Origin: Gloeophyllum trabeum ATCC 11539
Lineage: Eukaryota; Basidiomycota; Agaricomycetes; Gloeophyllales; Gloeophyllaceae
Assembly: GCF_000344685.1 (NCBI RefSeq)
Contig: NW_006920420.1
Coordinates: 1,230,789-1,294,788 of the forward strand
Length of the DNA: 64,000 nucleotides
Reading direction: 5' to 3'
Shown here: one piece after another, positions 54,566-64,000 of the stretch
Layout: each line of letters starts with the position of its first letter
Numbering within the stretch: position 1 is the first letter of the stretch
The notes under the pieces: generated by a model
Database searches by the model: none
Told to the model about the DNA's origin: nothing
The model's input: the letters and a program-made list of their open reading frames with translations, nothing else
Position numbers and translations under genes: made by a program

Positions 54566-57347
54566 TCAATCATCAGCATCCAGCTTCACGCATCGGTGTA
54601 TCCACGACCGCGCTCGCTTCCCATACGCATACATCGCTGCGGGGCTTCCATGAACCGTAGTATTAATATTGATGGTCACACGACTCACGGATGGTCAGCA
54701 AAGTAGTGAAGAGCGTCACTCCGCCAACAGTGCAGAACGCGCTCAGGACTCCCCTCGCGGCTATCCAGCTGTGGGTGACGAGTGGCTTTAGCTGGGCATG
54801 ACCAGCCAACTCAAGACTCACTCGTTAATGAACAACGTGATAACCAGCGAGAACACATTCTTGAAAAAAATAACCCTATTTCCCAATCAGCCCACCTCAC
54901 CTCATCCCTCGCCATTTTCCCGTAAAACGAAATGAAACTCACCCGCCCATAGCACTCTCCGCGCTCCGCCGGTGCGCGTCCACCACATAGGCAATCGCCC
55001 CCGACGCACCCAGGGTGATCCCAAAGTTTGCGAGGCCGAAGAAGAATACCGGCCCGATCCAGGGGTCTTCAGTGTGAGCGGAGATGCCCCACCCGAAGAA
55101 CGCCATCGACCCGAAGAGGGAGTAGAACGCAACGAGGGGGAGGCGGAATTCGGGCTTCGATGTCAGGTGGAAGAGGAAGGTGAAGATGAGCACCTTGAAG
55201 CGGAGAGCGGGGAAAGCAGACGCACCTCGAAGGTGCCCTTGTTCCACGCGCTCATGTGCCGCGCGAGCCAGTCCGCGAGCGGCCCCGAGATCAGGGCGGC
55301 CAGCATCGCGCCAATGAAGGGGCCCATGTAGGCTGCACAAGACCATCAGGCCCGAAAATCACTACTATACCACATCGAACAAGCTCAAATGCTCACTCAG
55401 ACCCACTTGACTGGTGTCGAAGTTGTAGGCTGTTCCCGTACAGTTCGTTAGCGTGTCATTCGGAGCGGCAAGGCAAAACGCTACCAACGAGGGGCTGAGA
55501 ACAGCTGCGACACGCTTGTGGCGAGGAGAACGAGCCAAGTGATAGCGACACCGTACACCTACCTTCTGTGAGTAACTGTCTGCTCTGGTCGTCGTGGCAG
55601 ACTCACTAATCCCGCCCAGAGCACAATGGGTGTAGCGAGTGATTCTATAGGTCTCCATACCAGAGCCAGGAAGGACACCCGCGTTGGGTAGACGCCACTG
55701 AACACCGCCAGCTCTTGGATGTATGACTTCTTACGCGGAGCGTCAGATTCAGGTTCGGCGGATTCCAGCCTTACGGACGGCTCCTGCTTTTCGATGTCGA
55801 CAGTTGCTTCTGAATCGGCCTTGGCTTCTTGAACGCTTTGGTTGTGGTTTACTGGGAGGTGCACGTTTATCACTTGCGACCTGTAATACGTCGTCTCGGG
55901 CATGCAGAAGAACTGCACATTATCAGCCCTTTGATTAGCAAGCCCATGCTGAATTTGTTGCTTGCTCAGTTATATTACTGACCTGCAAAAGAAAGAGAAG
56001 CCCGACGGCGACGGCGAAGATCTTGAAGGCCCAGCGCCACCCCAGGTGCTGTATGACCGCCCCAGAGATGGGTGGGGTGATGTTGATGCCGTCCAACAGC
56101 GCGAGGTTCCCTGCGATTGTACACCTCTGAGTGTTTTTTATGCGCATAGAGCACAGTATGTCTTACACAGGGCGACGGGGATACCACCTGATAATATTAT
56201 CATACTTCACAATCAGCTTCGTCCGGCCCCCCGGGCGGCATGGAACTCACGTTCGTGGGTAAAGTAGATGTCGTTGATCGACGCCCCGACTAGGAACTAT
56301 CAAGGTGATGAGGGTTCGGGGTTAGGCCCTCATACGTAGAATGACAGGTAGAGTACCTCCAGCACGGACTGGCCAACGCCTGAGTGCGGCAGAAGTTATA
56401 TCAGCGACAGACCACAACATCATAGATGACCCGTTACCTTGTACAATCCTAGATCCCAGCAAAACCCCGCACGTATGTGCTATGCACAAGGCACGGTTCA
56501 GAATGAGTATGTCATCCACCAGACTCGAGTACATCTCGCACCGTATGCGGACATGATTGCACCAGCCATCATGATGAGAGCTGAGGCCAGAAAAACAGGA
56601 CGCTATAGGTCGCATCATTGGCACATTCTCGCTAACCAGTACCGTGCCCTACCTTGCCGATCTTCACAGCCAAGGTTGACCATACCACAGTAGCGATGGC
56701 CAACGCAGCAGCCAATGAAGAGCCAAGCGCACGGCTAATCGCCTGGATAGACGTGTGGAACTCTACAGCGAGGTTTACTACGTCCGCAGAGACAAGGGGA
56801 CCCTATACGACAATAAGATGCCTCTCTGACCAAGTTAGCCTTGATAGTCTATGCTCACGAGGGCACCACATATAACGGCTAGAGCAACGGGGTTAGAAAA
56901 AGGTCGATGATGATATCTTCCAGCTTACTTCCATATACGCTGGGAATGTACTTAATGTCCATAATATCACAAGGCCACAAACATGGTCAGACTTACAGGA
57001 CGAAGAATACCTGACACATGAGAATCAGCAAAAACCACAAATATCTGTGAAGCTTGACAGGCTCACCATATGTTTCTTCCATTGAGGCCAGTTCAGAGGA
57101 TCATTCGGGTCATCAGTGGGTTGAGGTACCAGCATGACGTGCGCGTTCCGCCCTTTCCCGTGCTTCAGTAGAGATAGGTCGACGCCTTCGTAGGCAGCCT
57201 GGGCGGCTGCATTCGGATCGTCACTGAAGATGGACGTCCCTACGAGGAACCGCAGGTGAGCCCCCAAGTTGGAGCACGACAACGTCAATGACTCGGCGTA
57301 CCTGGAACATTTTCTAGATGCTTGTCTTCTAGGATGCCTAGCCCCAT
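54566..57347 (-). CDS. MFS transporter, DHA1 drug:H+ antiporter-like (Hol1-type)
   Basis: Multi-exon gene with start MGLGILEDKHLENVPGTSIF, formed by exon 1 (57302-57347) joined to the next at 57239. The cytosolic N-terminus ends in LVPQPTDDPNDPLNWPQWKK, the usual entry motif of this MFS group. Further exons encode LLDGINITPPISGAVIQHLG and WRWAFKIFAVAVGLLFLLQ, then MQFFCMPETTYYRSQVINVH, a central loop with SVQEAKADSEATVDIEKQEP and KKSYIQELAVFSGVYPTRVS, and second-half helices PEFRLPLVAFYSLFGSMAFF and DPWIGPVFFFGLANFGITLG, AIAYVVDAHRRSAESAMG, and FKNVFSLVITLFIND. The last exons splice to TIPMYAYGKRARSWIHR and stop at 54566-54568. Relatives move polyamines, cations or drugs. Exon joins between 55900 and 57050 were not all resolved. 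Confidence 0.87.
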
Positions 57348-58613
57348 GGTTGCAGTGAGATGAAAGTGAAGGGGGGGGGACCAAGAAAGCCTCCCACATC
57401 TCGGGTGGTACGCACCCGCTTCTATCTGTATTTTAAGCTGGCATCCCTCCAGGCGAGTGGACTATTCCGTCCTGCTATACCAGTTGAAGCACCCTAGAAG
57501 TCAAGTGAAGCAGCAGAGAAGCGAGCACTGCGGCACTTGACTGCCTTCCTTTGGTGCGGAAAAACGGAATACGCGAATGGTACCCCACTGGGTGAGAACT
57601 TGAGATATGCCACTCCGACGTTCTCAATCACTTACTTCCAATACAAAGGTCTACGCTCCTCTCTCATCGCTGCTGTCCGGCCTGTTACGGTGGATGCAGG
57701 ATGCTCCGGAGCTAAACAGACTCGGTCACTAAGACTGTACTGAAACCCTCGACCCGGCAAAAGATGTCAGGAATGGTGAATCAAAGGTAAGAAGGCCAGT
57801 ATCCAGTCACCTGGTCATGATAGGAGATGTCACTTCACCTGACACGATCGAACTGAGGTAAGATAATTATCTTCGAGTGAGAAATAGTCTGGATGCCGTT
57901 GTCGATGGAGAGGTGAGGCCGTGTACCTGACCCTACCATTTCCGCATGCGCCCGGCAGACAGACAAGTCGAGACGTACGGTTCTATCTGCTCATCTTCGA
58001 GGTGTGGTGCCTTGACTCTGTCGAAAGAGGTACGATGCAAATCGCTATCCCCTGTGACAAGGCGAGGACCACGCCCATGGTCGCCTTATCGTGTATTGCG
58101 TATCCGTACGGCATATGGCTCTCTGGATTCCCGATACACAATAAGGGGTTGTTTGGGATGATTTGCAGACGCGACAGGAAACATCCAATTCCCAAGAATT
58201 AGAGCAGCGAACGGAACGCGGGACAAATGGCGACTCACTCAAGACGACGCTGATGCTGGATTCTCCGGCAAAAGCAACCAAGGAGAGGTGCATGTATCAT
58301 CCACTCTGCACAGGGAGGGGAGTGAGTACTCACTGTATAGAAATCATCGAGAGGCGAGCGACTAAGATACTGTCTCGTGGAGGGTCCTAGGAAGACACTA
58401 GATTGCGAGCCAGATCGAATAGATGGACGTAGGATGCAGAAGGCATTGTTAAACGCAAAAAGAATACATTGTCGATCCTCCGGATAACCCACAGCGAACT
58501 CTATACAGTATACAGGTATTAGATTACGTAGTGCATCGTGAACATCATCAAGAAAAGTCATATCATGAACTCAACAGCAAGCGCCGGGAGCAACGTCCTG
58601 CGGATCCCTCACC
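57348..58613. other. Intergenic, nothing recognised
   Basis: About 1.3 kb between the MFS start and the Rab stop, both on the minus strand. Holds the MFS promoter, including a palindrome at 57860-57873. No gene called. Confidence 0.45.
57860..57873. promoter_or_regulatory. Perfect 14-bp palindrome with paired GATA cores
   Basis: AAGATAATTATCTT places two inverted GATA cores about 510 bases upstream of the MFS start. GATA factors govern nitrogen metabolism in fungi, but a role here is only a possibility. Confidence 0.3.
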
Positions 58614-59510
58614 CTAACACGCGCACCCTCCGTCCGCCTGCGTGCTGCCCTCTGCATTCAAGTCGATATTACCGGGCATACTGCCCCCGCCCGCCGCAGT
58701 CTCGTTCCGCTTGGCCTTAGCCCCCTTGTCCGCGACGGGCGCCCAGAGCTCGGGCGTGTCGATGATCTTCGTGACCACCTCCTGGAACGCCTCCTTCACG
58801 CCGACGGAGGTCTTCGCAGAGGCCTCGATGAACAGGGAGTTCATGCGTTGCGCGAACTGCTGGCCTTCTGTTGTGGAGACTTGGCGGGAGAATTCCTGCA
58901 GCACACAGGTTAGCGCTGGATCTATGGGAGAGGATGCAACTGGAACGCACCTTGTCGACTTTGTTCCCAACCAGGATCTTCACTACCGAGCTCGAGACAT
59001 ATTTCTCGAGCTCAGAGTACCACCTCGGTAGAGCATCGAACGATTCGCGGTTGGCGACGTCGTAGACTATGTTGTGTAGTGTCAGCGCTCCTGGACCTGC
59101 AGGTCTCAACACCCTGGCGCACCTAAAATGATCCCTTGTGCTCCGCGGTAGTACGAAGACGTTATCGTGCGGAAGCGTTCTTGCCCAGCAGTATCCTACG
59201 GTATAGCTCACCATTAACGAAAGCATCCAGAAGACGGAAACGAACGGTGCACGCACCCATATGCTTAGCTTCACCGACCTGCCGTTCACCTTCATCTTGT
59301 GCACCTATCCATACACTAAGAAACTCATCCAACCCTTTCAATACAACCGCGTATGCTCACCCGGAAGTCCACGCCAATGGTCGGGCTCGACTCGTCCTCT
59401 TGTAACCACTGCTCGTCCGAGAAACGCAATAGGAGACTGCTCTTCCCGACGGACGAGTTCCCAATCAACAGCAGCTTGACATTGATAGGTGCATTATCGG
59501 TTGGAGGCAT
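58614..59510 (-). CDS. Rab-family small GTPase, Rab18-like
   Basis: Vesicle-trafficking or lipid-droplet GTPase. Start MPPTDNAPINVKLLLIGNSS at 59510. GTP-binding motifs are in order: P-loop GNSSVGKSS in exon 1 (59361-59510), switch I SSPTIGVDFR, then exon MKVNGRSVKLSIW, then DTAGQERFRTITSSYYRGAQ for G3 and switch II, VYDVANRESFDALPRWYSEL, GNKVDK for G4 and EASAKTSVGVKEAFQEVV for G5. The C-terminus ends GGCAC, a double-cysteine prenylation motif of Rab type. The LLLRFSDE and KIIDTPELW segments are the best hints of the Rab18 branch. Splices fall exactly between conserved motifs and no motif is missing. Rab18 identity is good but not certain against other Rabs. Confidence 0.9.
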
Positions 59511-59792
59511 TGTCGTAGTGGTAGCAGAAGTAACAACAGCGGACCAACGCCGCCTGGCAAACGCACTGAGCAGGCCTCAGGCGTGTGGCTCCCGCATGAC
59601 ATCACGCGTAATAGTGCCCTTATTGTAGACGCGCAACTGACAGCAAAAGGTCCACCCCTCCTTCAGACCTGCATTCATTATAAAACGTATATATTCCGGG
59701 GAGACGGGAATCATGAATGTTTACTAGTACAGATGAGCAAACAAGATAAAATGTACATCTAACGAAAGCAACATGAGATCCATAAATCAGGC

Positions 59793-62436
59793 CTAGTCCT
59801 CCAGGCACGCCTTAGGGACGGCATAGTCCTACGAAAGCACCAGTCAGCACAACATACCAGCAGCAAAGCCAGCATCACTCACATCAGTCCTGATTCCTCC
59901 GCCCCAAGGCGTACGGCCCTCAACGCGAGCATCAGGCCCCAGACCGCGCGACGAGAACCCCTTCCACAGCTCGCAGTAATTCTCCCCACCCGTCAACACC
60001 TGGTCCGCCTGAATGATCGCGTCCCGAGCGTCAAAGAACGACGGGCGGCATTGCTGGAGCTTCATCCCGTTCAGCACGAGCTGCACCATGAGCGAGTTCC
60101 CGTGCTTCGGCACGAGCGGCTTCTTCTCGCCCGCGGCGGTGTACTCCTGCGGGCGGTAAAAGTCGCCCGAGGGGATCGTGCCGTTGTCGAGCGGCGCGGG
60201 CGGGAAGAGGCTGTCGACGTAGCCGTGCTTCGCGATGAGCCGCTGCGAGACGACCCACAGGATCTCGGCCCAGACTTCGCCGATGGCGTGGACGCCCCAG
60301 TAGCCGGGCTTGTCGAGCGTCTTGTACGTCGACGGGTTGATCGTCTCGTTCTGTAACCCTGTCAGCTTCACAAGCCTTGGAAAGCGACACGCATGAGACT
60401 CACCAAAGAGTAGACGTAGTTCCTGATACCGTTCGGCCTGTTGGCGGCCCACGCACCCATGGCGTAATCCGAGTAGTTCTTGTTGCTCCTGATCGTAGTA
60501 GCCAAGAAGTCTCCCCATCCCTCACCCATTCCACCACTCTCGCCCCACCCAAGACATCCAGAGTTCGCCGGACCGCCCGTCAACCGCGTGCTCAGCCCGT
60601 GGCTCAGCTCGTGGATGACGATGCCCGCCTCGAGATCGCCATCTCTGTACGGCATCGCGGTGTTCCACAGGTACATCCTGCAGCGCCCGTTCTGCCCATC
60701 GGGCGGCGTCATGAAGTTCGCATTATTATACCCGCTCCCGTCCTGCGCGTTCGCAATCACCGCGTCGTTCTCCTCGCCGCCGCGCCCAAAGTTGTGCTGC
60801 TGGAAGTTGCCCGAGACCTCGTCGAACCCGTAGCGGTAGTACAGGTCGTGCACCATGTTCGACGTGTAGAACAGCTGCGTGACGGTTGCGTTGATGTACT
60901 TCTGCGCCTCCTCGAGCGCGTCGGTCGTGTTCGTCAACTTGGGCTCGTACGGGAAGTCGAAGTTCAGGCTCTCGCCGGCGTCGGGGCGGTAGTTGTACAT
61001 CCACGCGTTGCGGCCCTCCCAGTCCTCGTGCGCGAAGACGTTGTTGCCCCAAGTCGTGGTCGTGTTCTTGACCGCCTTCGACGCGCGCTTGAAGTCGTCC
61101 TCGGTCGGGTCGTTGGCGTAGGGCAGGCCGTGCCAGCCGAATGGACTAGCAATGACATCGTAGGTCTCTTTCTGGATGGACCGGTTGCCGACGGAAGGGT
61201 CGTTGATACCCCAAGCGAAAACGTTGTACGTGGCGAGCTTCCTCTCAGTGGGTTCCTTGGGTACCGGGGCAAGAGGGGAGTCCGACGCCCAATCGACAAC
61301 GGAGACGATGCGGTGAGGGGCCTTGGCGGAGACAGCAGCCTCATACCAATTGTCCTTCATCTCGACTTCGAACTACACGCAGGGTTCATAAACATCACCG
61401 ACCAAGGTTATGGGCGATAATCACTTACCTTCCAGACGAGGTCCAGCGTAGTCTTGTCACCGTGGGGCACCTGGACGTAGGCAAGCTTGGCCTTGACCGG
61501 GCTCACCGCATCCGGAACGTTATCGATAACCTCAACCATAGTCTGCATGTCCCCAACCAGATGCGCCTCAAAAGTCGACTTCATGCCCTCCAGGTACTCA
61601 TCATACTTGGCCAAGATATCCTGGACGACACCCTCCTCGGGGGTCGCGGCGACCATAAACTGCAGCAGCGCATGGCGCGGGTCCTCGAGCGCCGCCGCGG
61701 TGCTCTTGTGCGCGAGGTCGTACGGCAAGTTCACGAACGCGCAGTTCATGCTGTGGATGCGCTTGAGCGGCTCGTGCAGCGCTTCGTTGAACCGGCGGCG
61801 CACGAGCTGCACCTGCTCGCCCTGCCCGGCCGCGCCGAGCCACTGCTCGAAGCGGTCCTGCTGGCTCTCGAGCTCGTACTCGAGCTCGGTGCAGTAGTCG
61901 GCGTGCGGGTGGGGCACGACCGCGCTGGAGTAGAAGCTCGGGGCGGGGCCGCGGTAGAACTACGAACCGCCGTCAGCACAGGCGCCCCCGCTCCGCATTG
62001 AAGGAAAGGCACTCACCGAGTCACCGTAGGAGAACACCTGGCCGTCCTTGACGTTCACGTTGATATCCCCGTCTGCCACCTCGATCCCGTTCACGACTTG
62101 GCGGATGTAGACGTGCGTGACGCCGGTCGCCTTGTCCGTGTACGAGTCCTTCCTGACCACGAACCCGCTCTCCGCGCGCAGCTGGTCGCGCAGGAGGCCC
62201 CCCACAAAGTGCTTCGCCACCTCCACGGGATCGCGCAGCGGCGCGGGCGCAAAGCCCGGCAGCGGCTGCTGCGGCACCTGCCTGAACACCGCGTGCGGGT
62301 GCACAGGCCCGAAGCCGAGCGTCTTGCGGCGCCTGACGGGCCCCTCGTCGTCAGCGCCGTAGCTCACCGCGGGGTGCGCGAGCACACGACCCGCGAGGGT
62401 CGCCACGGCCAGCGAGGCCGCCAAGATGCAGCGCAT
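59793..62436 (-). CDS. Fungalysin (M36) secreted metalloprotease
   Basis: Predicted 807 residues from exons 62017-62436, 61429-61959, 60404-61372, 59883-60350 and 59793-59828, all in phase. The start MRCILAASLAVATLAGRVLA is a signal peptide. A propeptide of the FTP type follows (GFVVRKDSYTDKATGVTHVY, QVVNGIEVADGDINVNVKDG), then a 177-residue second exon continuing it. The catalytic domain carries VIHELSHGLSTRL near residue 570, with the HExxH zinc motif. The third zinc ligand lies in GESGGMGEGWGDFLAT. ANFMTPPDGQNGRCRMYLWN and NETINPSTYKTLDKPGYWGV are family hallmarks. Fungalysins digest extracellular protein and are made as proenzymes. At 807 residues it is longer than the roughly 630 of Aspergillus Mep, mainly in the prodomain. 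Confidence 0.94.
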
Positions 62437-64000
62437 GTCGATGCTAAACCGGGAAGATTATTAAGAAGGAACGGACTGGGGCAGGACTGGAGACGGGCCC
62501 TGGCCTGCAGACGTGGTGGTGGTGTAGAGAGGACGGAGGCGTGCGTACCTCTCTATCGTTGGCGCCCCGCGCCCGCACGCCTTTATCAGGCCCGGCACGC
62601 GCCGGCCGTGGATTACCATATTCCGGTCATCAGGGTCGCACGGCCCCGGTTATCGCTTCAGAACGGGGGGAGACACAGCTTTGCACGGGTAGCCATGGCT
62701 ATTCGGGGGGAGGGGACGTGATATTATTGGACGTAAGATACATGCAAGACATGAGCGCGCTGATGAATGTGATGGGAAGTGGTACGATGGGGAAATGCTG
62801 CGACTTGCAAGGGTCCCTCTGGCCTGCATGCGCCGTATATGACCGTCTCAGCTCTTGCGGCTGCAGGACGACCACGCTCCTGCTCCTCGGCCACGCTTTT
62901 GGGGTATCTCCGCAGACGGATTGCATGACATGTGCGTTATTGACAGCGGGCGATCCGCATTCTCCGAAAGGAAGGGACGACGATGAGGGAGACCTCCATG
63001 CCGACGGGTCTCTGATAGACATACTGTACTTATCAGAGCCAGAGGACTCGATTCCGCGGCGTCGGACCCAATCCAGTCCGGCCTTGGTTGGCGAAAGTGC
63101 CCTGGTATCACTCGCCATGCCATGGGGAGGACACAAAAGCGCTCTTCGCGGTTCCATGCTCCTTGCGCGTCCGGAGCCACGAGCCACCAGCAACCCATGG
63201 AAAGAGCCATGGTGAAAAGAGCTTCGAGCCGCGGCCTCCGTATCACCCAGACCGGTAGAAGAACATCGCGCTGGGACTGCGAAAGCACTCCAGCACGTTC
63301 GCAGTTCCAGAGCGACGTGCTCGGAGCCATGAGCCACAGCGAAGAAAGGTTGCGGAATCCGTACGGCGAAAGCGCTCGTACATCACTCACATGCCCAAGC
63401 CACAATCTCCAAGCCCCATCCCGAGCCACGAGACGCAGCAGGCTCCCCGAGCCGAAGAACAAGAAGGCAGAGGAGCACAGACCGGCGCGCGCGCCGCGAC
63501 CCGTCCTCGCACGGCTGCGTGCGCCAATTTACCATTCGCACAGAAATCATCCGGGGAGACAGAGACCGCTGATTCACATTCTCAGCAGTAAACCGACCAG
63601 GACGGCGGCAGAAAAGAGGGCGCGGAGGTATCGTATCTTCCGGCAGCAGAGGAACGCAGGCGGGTATCATTATATTATAGCGGGCGGGAAACCCTGGGCA
63701 ATCCTGGGCCCGACAATGCAGCACCTGCCACCTAGGCTGCACATCTCCCGCGAACGGAAATCGCCGTCAACGCGTAGCCATCCACACGAGTCTTGACCGA
63801 TGCGCCTGCGTGGATATCGACGAGATCTCCAGTGCATGCCAGGAGGCGCGATACATAGAACGCTAGGCAGGCAGACTGGGTCCTGGGTCCGACACGACGG
63901 GACGGGTTGGGCCGACGCGAATCGAGTGGACACTTTGCGTGGGGGGTTGGACGACTCCCGGCCTGCCGCGATGCCCAAGGACGGGTGCGTCGAGCGCCGG
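62437..64000. other. Fungalysin promoter and unassigned 3' flank
   Basis: About 1.56 kb. The first few hundred bases must carry the fungalysin promoter. Long overlapping open frames on both strands (about 62541-63462) are typical of GC-rich non-coding DNA and have no motif. Short degenerate GAGCCA-type repeats occur around 63170-63430. Confidence 0.4.

Noticed and set aside
62541..63462. Long overlapping open frames on both strands at the right end
   Set aside because: They overlap in opposite directions, carry no motif, are Arg/Ser/Pro-rich as expected from GC-rich non-coding DNA, and contain small degenerate repeats.

Overview
The window reads as nuclear DNA of a filamentous basidiomycete, most likely an Agaricomycete of the polypore or white-rot type. 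The reasons are genes cut by many 50-65 nt GT..AG introns with CTNAC-type branch points, and the families present: a secreted CPL1/PriA-like cysteine-rich protein, a fungalysin, an AzgA-type purine permease, an MpaB/rubber-oxygenase-like protein and an SFP1-like zinc-finger factor. No bacterial operon, CRISPR array or rRNA gene is visible, and I found no convincing tRNA. One run of 545 Ns (41801-42345) marks an assembly gap.

Left part (1-26 kb), accessory in character. It opens with the 3' part of an EamA/DMT transporter gene (+), then an SDR reductase, a divergent pair of nucleotidyltransferase-fold proteins, and an F-box-like pseudogene whose intron carries a 950-bp inverted-repeat element with TA target duplication. 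An SFP1-like regulator (-) follows, then about 6 kb of nearly gene-free degenerate DNA. Next come an intact F-box-like gene (-), a decayed copy of it (-), and a second EamA transporter (-). Transporter and F-box family thus occur twice in mirrored order, which suggests an old inverted segmental duplication.

Middle part (26-41 kb). It holds an Agaricomycete-type conserved protein of unknown function, an AT-hook reading frame, an MpaB-like oxygenase (-), TAF11 of TFIID (-) sharing a short divergent promoter with a C2H2 zinc-finger protein (+), a small basic protein, the CPL1-like secreted protein, a membrane protein and a second SDR (-).

Right part (41-64 kb). A 389-bp sequence is present identically on both sides of the N run. 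Then come the AzgA-like purine permease (+), a 769-residue protein with an Enhancer-of-polycomb (EPL1) domain and an unfamiliar tail (+), ERG25 C4-methylsterol oxidase (-), a D-amino-acid oxidase (+) convergent with an MFS transporter (-), a Rab18-type GTPase (-) and a fungalysin metalloprotease (-). The last 1.5 kb holds no recognisable gene.

Gene models come from reading splice junctions by eye. Where exon phases were checked and add up (first SDR, TAF11, CPL1-like, second SDR, AzgA, EPL1-like, DAAO, fungalysin, F-box-like, SFP1-like) the lengths given are exact for the model proposed; elsewhere they are approximate.
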